A stretch of 6,669 bases of DNA from W11650 sp041844915 (lineage in GTDB: Bacteria; Bacillota; Clostridia; Lachnospirales; Vallitaleaceae): the NCBI GenBank assembly GCA_041844915.1, contig JBGZBY010000058.1:1-6669 (forward strand). The letters are read 5' to 3'. The position numbers and the translations under genes are program-made. Below, piece after piece: positions 1-5,232 of the stretch; position 1 is the stretch's first letter, and every line of letters starts with the position of its first letter. Under the pieces are notes generated by a model. The model did not search any database, was not told the origin of the DNA, and saw only the letters and a list, made by a program, of their open reading frames with translations.

Positions 1-324
1 AAAGAGGTACGCAGCCGACTGGGAAGGGAGAACAAGGTGATGGAATATGCAAATGAGGTAATGGATCAATTCTACAGTAATAAAGAAGAACGATTAAGAT
101 ACGAAGCCGCTTTCCGGTATGAATGCGATCGGGCTTCCTCTCTTGAAGAAGGCATCCGCATTGGTGAAAAGCGTGGCGAAAAACGCGGCGAAGCACGAGG
201 CCGTTTGGTAGGAAAGCAGGAAGCAACACTTCAAACCGCCCGAAATATGAAAGCTAGGGCATTGGATATTTCCCTGATTCAGGAAATCACCGGCCTTACC
301 GCCGAGGAAATTAGGAATTTATAA
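1..324 (+). CDS. Rpn-family (PD-(D/E)XK) putative transposase/nuclease, C-terminal part only
   Basis: The reading frame is open to the left edge of the window, so the true start and the nuclease domain lie upstream. An in-frame GTG at 37 followed by ATG is not a convincing start because coding sequence continues before it (KEVRSRLGREN). What is visible is the typical tail of the Rpn / PDDEXK_2 family: a charged helical stretch (MDQFYSNKEERLRYEAAFRYE), a Gly-Glu-Lys-Arg repeat (GEKRGEKRGEARG) that probably forms a flexible or coiled segment, and a C-terminal helix pair ending ITGLTAEEIRNL, which matches the common 'ITGLSxEEIxxL' ending of these proteins. Family members are annotated as recombination-promoting nucleases or inactivated-derivative transposases and occur in many copies in Clostridia. 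Catalytic residues cannot be checked here. The family call rests on the tail alone, by recall. Confidence 0.72.
   Translation, partial: KEVRSRLGRENKVMEYANEVMDQFYSNKEERLRYEAAFRYECDRASSLEEGIRIGEKRGEKRGEARGRLVGKQEATLQTARNMKARALDISLIQEITGLTAEEIRNL
163..198 (+). repeat. Three 12-base units encoding Gly-Glu-Lys/Ala-Arg
   Basis: Units at 163-174 (ggtgaaaagcgt), 175-186 (ggcgaaaaacgc) and 187-198 (ggcgaagcacga) encode GEKR, GEKR and GEAR. The units differ mostly at third codon positions, so this is an old protein-level repeat rather than a fresh DNA duplication. It lies in the hinge/coil region that is normally repetitive in Rpn-like proteins. Confidence 0.6.
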
Positions 325-470
325 AGTATATCACCCAAGGGCGTCGCTTTGGCAGCAGTGCAGCTGTGGAGCGATGCTTTCTTATGGCGGCTTTTGCGGG
401 AATGGGACAAGAGAAGAATATGGCAGGAATGATTTCGCCTGTTATTTAAGCGGCGGTTGGAAAAGGATGA
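315..470 (+). other. Degenerate spacer, possible further remnant of the AraC-type gene
   Basis: No intact gene is seen between the Rpn-like stop codon and the open part of the AraC remnant. In the same frame as that remnant, bases 315-446 are open and encode a helix-like stretch (GSSAAVERCFLMAAFAGM) that could come from the linker helix before the AraC DNA-binding domain. It is then interrupted by stops at 447-449 (TAA) and 468-470 (TGA). The resemblance is only by eye. The alternative is plain non-coding DNA. Confidence 0.3.
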
Positions 471-862
471 GAAGCTTTTCAGATAGGACAAAATCCAAGT
501 GAGGGCTATCAATATCCCGGAGAGAGCTATTATCATTATGCATTGAACTACATTAACGCTAAATATGCAGAAGTGTCGGTCAGTGATGTAGCAAAATATA
601 TTGGCATTACCAGCCGCTATTTGGCAAATATTTTTAAGGAAATGTCAAACAGCTCGCCTAAGCAGTACATCACCGAACGGAGAATGAAAAAAGCGGAGGA
701 ATTGATTACTACTACCGAAATTCCGATGAAGGAAATTGCCAAAATTGTCGGTTATGAAGATCCCCTGAGCTTTTCCAAAAGCTACAAGGCCTATGCGGCA
801 TATCGCCGCTCAAGCATCGAAACGCCTGTATCCAAGCAGAAAACAAAGCCGCAAAGGAGTGA
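471..862 (+). pseudogene. AraC-family transcriptional regulator remnant (DNA-binding domain, frameshifted)
   Basis: From 471 the frame encodes an AraC/XylS-type interdomain segment (GYQYPGESYYHYALNYI) and then both helix-turn-helix units: VSVSDVAKYIGITSRYLANIF with SPKQYI after it, and IPMKEIAKIVGYEDPLSFSK. An intact AraC protein of this type is about 270-300 residues with an N-terminal cupin-like sugar-binding domain. That domain is absent, and no plausible start or ribosome site precedes the open stretch; the frame is stopped at 468-470. After KAY at 786-794 the expected 'GxSPxxYR' ending is lost in this frame but reappears one base over: from 797 the other frame reads GISPLKHRNACIQAENKAAKE and stops at 860-862. 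One base lost around 795-797 explains this. It converges on the alpha-galactosidase gene, where MsmR/RafR-type activators of alpha-galactoside operons would fit, but that identity is inference. Confidence 0.82.
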
Positions 863-887
863 CTTTGCGGCTTCGCTTTCTGTTTTT
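837..887. terminator. Shared intrinsic terminator between converging genes
   Basis: A perfect 11-bp inverted repeat, AAGCCGCAAAG (846-856) and CTTTGCGGCTT (863-873), encloses a 6-base loop (857-862). On the plus strand the stem can be extended, after a 3x3 internal loop, by CAGAAA (837-842) pairing with TTTCTG (877-882), followed at once by TTTTT (883-887). On the minus strand the inner stem is followed by TGTTTTCTG, so it can also end the alpha-galactosidase transcript, whose stop codon lies 20 bases before it. The 5' arm encodes the last residues of the AraC remnant, and that gene's stop codon sits in the loop. Confidence 0.85.
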
Positions 888-893
888 ATAGCT

Positions 894-3104
894 TTACTTG
901 CATTCCCTTAACTCAAATAGCAAAGAGGTAAAATCTCCGCCCAGCTTGTCGAGAACTTTACGATTGATGATCAGGCCGGCATTCATAAGCTCATCGCCAA
1001 AATGCTCACGGTCGTAATAGCAAGAGGTCACGCGATATTTTTTATTCGGGCAAAGACCAGCCAAACGAAGCCGAAGACTTCTTTGATTGACTCGAACAAG
1101 GGTATGATAGTATCCGACGTAAGCGGTACTCTTATCCGGAGAAACACTCATCCATGCAGCATCGCCAAAGCCCTCAAACGGAGAAAGCAAACGATAGAAG
1201 GTACCATACTGGAAGACCTCTCTGTTTTTTTTGTAGAATTCGATTTGCTGCTGTACCTCGGAAAACTCCTTATCGCTGAGCTTGTTTAGATCCAGCTCAT
1301 AGCCAAAGGCTCCGTAATAGGCAACATTCGCTCTGGTTGATAGCGGAGAAAGCCGATTGGTCTGATGGTTCGGAACAGCGGATACATGAGCTCCAATGCT
1401 GCTGATCGGATAGAAAAAGCTGGTGCCGTATTGAATACGGTAGCGGTCAACGGCATCAGTATTGTCGCTGCACCAAGTCTGCGGAGCAAAAGCCAAAAGA
1501 CCGGCGTCAAAACGTGCGCCGCCGCTGGAGCAGGACTCAAAAAGGATGTGTGGATATTTTTGCGTCAGCCTAGTGTAGAGGTCATAAACGCCCAGAATAT
1601 AGCGATGCATGACCTTGCCCTGATCCTCCGGCGGGGTATGATTGGAATAGCATTCACTGATATAGCGATTCATATCCCATTTGATATAGGAAATCTTTGA
1701 TTCGGAGATGACCTTATCCAGCATTTCAAAAATACCGTCAACCACCTCTTTGCGTGAAAAATCCAATACAAATTGATGGCGGGCGGGGCTTGCTTTGCGC
1801 TGGGGATCGACCATCAGCCAGTCGGGATGCGTTTCATAGAGCCGACTGTTTTTGTTGACCATTTCCGGTTCAATCCATAGACCGAAATCAATGCCCATAG
1901 CAGTTACCTTTTCAGAAAGCCCCTTGATTCCATCGGGCAGCTTGTCGGTATTGACATACCAATCGCCCAAGCCTTGGGTATCGTCGTTGCGGGTGCCGAA
2001 CCAGCCGTCGTCAAGGACAAAAAGCTCTGCGCCGGCTTCCTTGGCTTTGGAAGCGATTTTTAGTATTAGCTCCTCATTAAAGGTCATATAGGTAGCCTCC
2101 CAATTGTTTAAGAGAATCGGGCGCGGCTTATCACGCCAACTGCTGCGATTTAAATAGGTGCGGAAAAGGCTGTGGAAGGTTTGGCTTAAGCAATTTAAGC
2201 CATGTGCGGAATAGACTAGCACGCCTTCCGGAGTGGTGAAGCTTTCGCCGCTCTTTAGCTGCCAGTCAAAGTTTTCCGGATGGATTCCCAGCAGAACTCG
2301 AGTTTCTTCAAAGGAAGAAACCTCGACATGACCAAGGAAAGAGCCGCTGTAGATAAAGCTAAAACCGATGGCCTCGCCGTCAAACTCCGTGGTATGCGCT
2401 CTTTTCAAAAGGAAAGAGGGATTATGCTCCGAGCTGCTGGCGCCGCGCATACTGGAAATAGCTTGTATACCGATTTCTAGGTTTCGCTGCTTTAAATAGC
2501 GCTCTCTTGCCCATGCTCCGACAAAATGAACCATTTGCCAGTCCATATCTGGCAGGTCAAGACAAAGACTCATGGCGTTTTTCAGGGAAACAGGAGCTTT
2601 TCCAATTTGAGTAAAGGTCGTGTGGCGGGTAATGACCGGAAGCTCTTGAAATAAAGTATAGCTAAGCAGCATACGGGTTTCTGTTACCGGATCAAAAAAA
2701 GTGATTTCCAAGCTTTCTGCCTGATCATCCCTTTCTACATAGGTAGAGGGCAAAGGCAGAATATCTTTTTTGCCGGAAAAAATTTGATGGCTTTCATAGA
2801 CAAAGCCGGAAATCAGACTGCCGCTTTCCTGCTGGATTCGATAGGCGGGGAAGCGAAAATCTCCCGTACCGTAAGCGGGATATTCCTGACGAATCTGTTG
2901 CAGACCAAGGATGGAGATTGGTGCTCTGTCCGGCTCCAGCGGAAGCTCAAAGCGTTCCCTTAGATAAGTAAAGGACTCTCGGTCTTTGATGGCTTTTCCA
3001 TAATATAGATTGGCAATTTGCCCATTTTCCATTACCTCCATGATATAGCTAATTTGCTGATTAAAGAGGTGAAATTGCTTACTGTTTTCATGGTATAAAA
3101 TCAT
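894..3104 (-). CDS. aga: Alpha-galactosidase, glycoside hydrolase family 36
   Basis: Complete 736-residue enzyme that removes terminal alpha-1,6-linked galactose from melibiose, raffinose and stachyose with retention of configuration. Length and layout match bacterial GH36 enzymes of about 720-750 residues: an N-terminal beta-sandwich (about 1-320), the (beta/alpha)8 Melibiase barrel (about 325-640) and a C-terminal beta domain (about 645-736). The barrel carries NNWEATY (333-339), LDDGWFG (364-370), GLWIEPEMV (408-416), the nucleophile Asp477 in IKWDMNR, ESCSSGGARFD (523-533) and the acid/base Asp547 in WCSDNTDAVDR. As I recall them, the equivalents in Geobacillus AgaA/AgaB are Asp478 and Asp548, a shift of one. 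There is no signal peptide, so it acts in the cytoplasm on imported sugar. The start is set by AGGAAAGGAG six bases before the ATG. It is the last gene of the transport operon and, in the stretches I counted, more GC-rich than the genes before it. The symbol follows streptococcal usage. Confidence 0.96.
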   Translation of the reverse strand: MILYHENSKQFHLFNQQISYIMEVMENGQIANLYYGKAIKDRESFTYLRERFELPLEPDRAPISILGLQQIRQEYPAYGTGDFRFPAYRIQQESGSLISGFVYESHQIFSGKKDILPLPSTYVERDDQAESLEITFFDPVTETRMLLSYTLFQELPVITRHTTFTQIGKAPVSLKNAMSLCLDLPDMDWQMVHFVGAWARERYLKQRNLEIGIQAISSMRGASSSEHNPSFLLKRAHTTEFDGEAIGFSFIYSGSFLGHVEVSSFEETRVLLGIHPENFDWQLKSGESFTTPEGVLVYSAHGLNCLSQTFHSLFRTYLNRSSWRDKPRPILLNNWEATYMTFNEELILKIASKAKEAGAELFVLDDGWFGTRNDDTQGLGDWYVNTDKLPDGIKGLSEKVTAMGIDFGLWIEPEMVNKNSRLYETHPDWLMVDPQRKASPARHQFVLDFSRKEVVDGIFEMLDKVISESKISYIKWDMNRYISECYSNHTPPEDQGKVMHRYILGVYDLYTRLTQKYPHILFESCSSGGARFDAGLLAFAPQTWCSDNTDAVDRYRIQYGTSFFYPISSIGAHVSAVPNHQTNRLSPLSTRANVAYYGAFGYELDLNKLSDKEFSEVQQQIEFYKKNREVFQYGTFYRLLSPFEGFGDAAWMSVSPDKSTAYVGYYHTLVRVNQRSLRLRLAGLCPNKKYRVTSCYYDREHFGDELMNAGLIINRKVLDKLGGDFTSLLFELRECK

Positions 3105-3270
3105 AGAAAACTCCTTTCCTAATGAGCGAGAAATAGTTAAAAAGTTTAAGGTTTTGGCAATGACTTTACAAGAAAGACATTGCCAAAGTAGAAATATTCA
3201 AGGATAATTCAAATAATATGTTAATTTGCCAGTGTTTTTTAGTAATTATATATTACAATGCATAGTACAA
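3105..3270 (-). other. 166-base spacer between permease 2 and alpha-galactosidase
   Basis: AT-rich non-coding spacer. It holds the ribosome site of the alpha-galactosidase gene (AGGAAAGGAG, minus strand, about 3111-3120), a long hairpin (3153-3187) and, nearer the permease stop, a TATAAT-like hexamer (minus strand, 3245-3250). That hexamer has no good -35 at 16-18 bases, so I do not call a promoter from it. Confidence 0.5.
3153..3187 (-). repeat. Inverted repeat / mRNA hairpin ahead of the alpha-galactosidase gene
   Basis: TTTGGCAATG (3153-3162) and CATTGCCAAA (3178-3187) are perfect 10-bp complements. Inside, after an A-A mismatch, CTTT (3164-3167) pairs with AAAG (3173-3176) around a 5-base loop, so the whole element can fold into a nearly continuous 15-step stem. 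On the minus strand it is followed by AACCTTAAACTTTTT: the T-run lies about ten bases away, so it is a poor intrinsic terminator. It may limit read-through, protect the 3' end of the permease message, or act as an operator. Confidence 0.6.
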
Positions 3271-4104
3271 TTATAATTTTCCGCCGGAAGTAGCGATGCC
3301 TTGAATAAATTGTTTTTGGAAAATTAAATAAATAACAATCATGGGAATCGAAGCAATCAGCGAAGCTGACATTAATTCAGGGAAATTGACGACATATTGC
3401 CCCTGCATTTTTGCCAAAGCTGCCGATAAGGTCATTGCTTCCGGAGAGGGATTTACAATCATCGGCCACATTAAATCTTTATAGGCAAAAAGGGAGGTAA
3501 AAATACCTAAAGCCACCATTGCCGAACGGGTTAATGGTGCCATAATATGGAAAAAAGTTTGGGGAATTGTACAGCCGTCTAAGCGAGCAGCCTCTTCTAA
3601 TTCTCGCGGTAATCCCATATATGCCTGCCGCAGAAGGAAAGTTCCAAAAGCCGTTACCAGACCAGGGAAAATTAAGGCGAAAATAGTGTTATTGGCATTT
3701 AATTTACTAATCATGACATACTGTGGGATGATAAAAATTTGGTTGGGTACCATCATTTGAAATAAAACCAAATAAAAAACGAAAGAACGACCTCGGAATT
3801 CCAGTCGACCTAAAGCATATCCTGCCATCGTAGCTGTTAAGACAGCACAGACCACTCTTCCTAAAATCATGAGCAGAGTGTTTTTATAGAGTACAATAAA
3901 GTTGATATTATTAAGAACTGCAACAAAGGCCTCCGTTTTCCATACAGATGGAAAAATAATAAAAGGATTGACACTGGTAGCTTCCGTAATGCTTTTAAAG
4001 GAGGTTAAAATCATCCAAAAAAAAGGAACCAGCATAGTAATAGAGAAAAGAATTAAGAGAATATGTGCCAGAACAGCATTTAATTTTACGGAATTTGTTT
4101 TCAT
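3271..4104 (-). CDS. Sugar ABC transporter permease, MalG/MsmG-type (CUT1)
   Basis: Inner-membrane subunit of 277 residues that forms half of the sugar channel. It has six hydrophobic segments (about 12-34, 75-98, 106-130, 139-160, 194-215, 246-263), and the BPD_transp_1 fold is shown by the cytoplasmic EAA loop, ELEEAARLDGCTIPQTF with a proline in IMAPL (about 168-191), which docks onto the ATPase. The short C-terminal tail QKQFIQGIATSGGKL is typical of the MalG-like partner in CUT1 importers (MsmG, RafG, LacG), which as a group is slightly shorter than the MalF-like one. The start is set by AAAGGAG eight bases before the ATG. The gene begins 15 bases after the stop of permease 1, so the two are almost certainly co-transcribed and form a heterodimer. 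Alpha-galactosides as substrate are inferred from the enzyme gene downstream. Confidence 0.93.
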   Translation of the reverse strand: MKTNSVKLNAVLAHILLILFSITMLVPFFWMILTSFKSITEATSVNPFIIFPSVWKTEAFVAVLNNINFIVLYKNTLLMILGRVVCAVLTATMAGYALGRLEFRGRSFVFYLVLFQMMVPNQIFIIPQYVMISKLNANNTIFALIFPGLVTAFGTFLLRQAYMGLPRELEEAARLDGCTIPQTFFHIMAPLTRSAMVALGIFTSLFAYKDLMWPMIVNPSPEAMTLSAALAKMQGQYVVNFPELMSASLIASIPMIVIYLIFQKQFIQGIATSGGKL

Positions 4105-4119
4105 TGTATCAGCTCCTTT

Positions 4120-5022
4120 TTAACGATAGTAAACCCATTTCTTTTGCGCCCATAATTGAAAGGCAGTAACAATTAGAATTAATAGTAACAAAATCATAAC
4201 AATAGTTGACCCATAGCCTAAATTCAATTCGCGAAACGAATACTTATAAAATAAGTAAACTAAAGATTGTGTGTCGTTTAACGCTGGATTGGTTTGCGAC
4301 ATAACCATATAAATTAAATCAAATACTTGCAATGCACCGATAATCCGAGTAACGGAAACAAAGAAAATAGTTGGTGAAAGCAGTGGAATTGTAATTTGAA
4401 AAAATTGGTGAATCGCTGAAGCGCCATCAATGCGGGCGGCCTCATAATAGTCATATGGAATTTCTTGTAGTCCAGCAATAAATAAAACAATATTATAGCC
4501 TATGATAGACCAAATGCCGATAATGGCAATGGAAATAATTGCAATTTTAGGGTCGGAAATCCAGTGTATGGTTTGACCAATTAAATTGTTGATTAAGCCG
4601 AAGTCGGAGTTATATAACCAGCGCCAAACCATAGCAATGGCAGCTGGAGCAGCAACCATAGGTAGGAAAAAAATAGTACGATATAAGCTGCGGCCTTTTC
4701 GTTTGCCAGAGAGCAGAGAAGCTAAAACCAAAGAAATAAAAATAGAAATTGGAACCTCAATAATTGCGTATTTAATGGTATTTCCAATAGCCTTTATAAC
4801 CAGAGGATCACTTAAAAGCTTTTGATAATTAGCAAATCCAACAAAAATATTGCCCTTGCCGAAATCACCGGTTTTAAAAAATGATTGATAAATGGTGTTA
4901 AAAATCGGAATAATATTTAACACTAATAAACCAATTACTGTCGGCAAGACGAAAATCCAGCCCCAAAAAAATTCATTTTTGGCTTGAGATGTTACTTTAG
5001 GATAAGAAATTTTATTTGGCAT
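4120..5022 (-). CDS. Sugar ABC transporter permease, MalF/MsmF-type (CUT1)
   Basis: Inner-membrane subunit of 300 residues, the usual size for UgpA/MsmF/RafF-like permeases, which lack the long extra N-terminal part of enterobacterial MalF. Six hydrophobic segments are visible (about 19-41, 82-105, 114-134, 161-184, 215-238, 270-290). The EAA loop reads YYEAARIDGASAIHQFF with a proline in TIPLL (about 192-214) and contacts the ATP-binding subunit. The ending, with NLGYGSTIVMILLL followed by a basic tail, is typical of the family. An AAGGA ribosome site lies about five bases before the ATG. Upstream is a 210-base gap carrying a terminator-like hairpin and a candidate promoter, so this gene and its partner may be transcribed both by read-through and on their own. 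No ATP-binding gene follows, so a shared MsmK/MalK-type ATPase must be encoded elsewhere. Confidence 0.93.
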   Translation of the reverse strand: MPNKISYPKVTSQAKNEFFWGWIFVLPTVIGLLVLNIIPIFNTIYQSFFKTGDFGKGNIFVGFANYQKLLSDPLVIKAIGNTIKYAIIEVPISIFISLVLASLLSGKRKGRSLYRTIFFLPMVAAPAAIAMVWRWLYNSDFGLINNLIGQTIHWISDPKIAIISIAIIGIWSIIGYNIVLFIAGLQEIPYDYYEAARIDGASAIHQFFQITIPLLSPTIFFVSVTRIIGALQVFDLIYMVMSQTNPALNDTQSLVYLFYKYSFRELNLGYGSTIVMILLLLILIVTAFQLWAQKKWVYYR

Positions 5023-5047
5023 AACTGTCCTTTCTTAAGTTAACTGT

Positions 5048-5076
5048 ATCATAAATTGACGCCTGATAGATGAAAA
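5048..5076 (-). promoter_or_regulatory. Candidate internal promoter for the two permease genes
   Basis: On the minus strand TTTTCA (5071-5076; 4 of 6 to TTGACA) and TATGAT (5048-5053; 5 of 6 to TATAAT) are separated by exactly 17 bases. Transcription would begin near 5040, only a few bases before the AGAAAGGA ribosome site. It lies downstream of the hairpin that follows the binding-protein gene, where a second promoter would make sense. Match-based only. Confidence 0.4.
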
Positions 5077-5087
5077 CGATAATTTCA
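5071..5087. promoter_or_regulatory. Possible catabolite-repression (cre-like) element over the -35
   Basis: TGAAAACGATAATTTCA contains TGAAA and TTTCA arms as an inverted repeat with a 7-base spacer and one perfect cre half-site, TGAAAACG. True CcpA sites have the arms closer together (14 bases in all, with a central CG), and here the second arm is three bases too far. It overlaps the -35 of the candidate internal promoter, which is where a repressor would act. Weak call. Confidence 0.25.
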
Positions 5088-5176
5088 AGATACGGTTTTG
5101 TGTTAATATCAATGATTGGCATATAGGATATTTGGGTCTAAGGATAAAAGAAAAAAGAGAATAAAATACCTTGGAT

Positions 5177-5214
5177 AAAAACAGACTTGAGAATATTTTC
5201 TCAAGTCCGTTTTT
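5177..5214 (-). terminator. Intrinsic terminator/attenuator after the binding-protein gene
   Basis: GACTTGAGAA (5184-5193) pairs perfectly with TTCTCAAGTC (5198-5207) around the 4-base loop TATT. After one mismatch the stem continues as AAAAAC (5177-5182) with GTTTTT (5209-5214). On the minus strand the hairpin ends in GTTTTTATCC, a standard U-tract, beginning 18 bases after the stop codon of the binding-protein gene. Such a hairpin in this position commonly gives more binding protein than permease, by partial termination or by protecting the upstream message from 3' decay. Confidence 0.85.
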
Positions 5215-5232
5215 CGTCCTAATTAAAATCAA

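Noticed and set aside
163..198. Short direct repeats considered as a CRISPR-like array or recombination site
   Set aside because: The 12-base units are contiguous, in frame and code for GEKR repeats normal for this protein family, with no spacers.
279..536. Open frame of 85 codons on the minus strand
   Set aside because: It overlaps the end of the Rpn-like gene and degenerate sequence, has no ribosome site, and its product (Ser/Arg/His-rich) has no recognisable features.
863..911. Extension of the AraC-remnant frame to 911, overlapping the alpha-galactosidase end
   Set aside because: It exists only because of the frameshift; it runs through the terminator and encodes no AraC-like sequence after 794.
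1365..1700. Open frame of 111 codons on the plus strand, with others at 1002-1289, 1852-2091 and 2280-2480
   Set aside because: All lie inside and antisense to the well-supported alpha-galactosidase; they are shadows of its codon use, without ribosome sites or family features.
5110..5118. Palindrome CAATGATTG in the 5023-5232 gap
   Set aside because: It is short, its flanks do not extend the symmetry, and it does not coincide with promoter elements.
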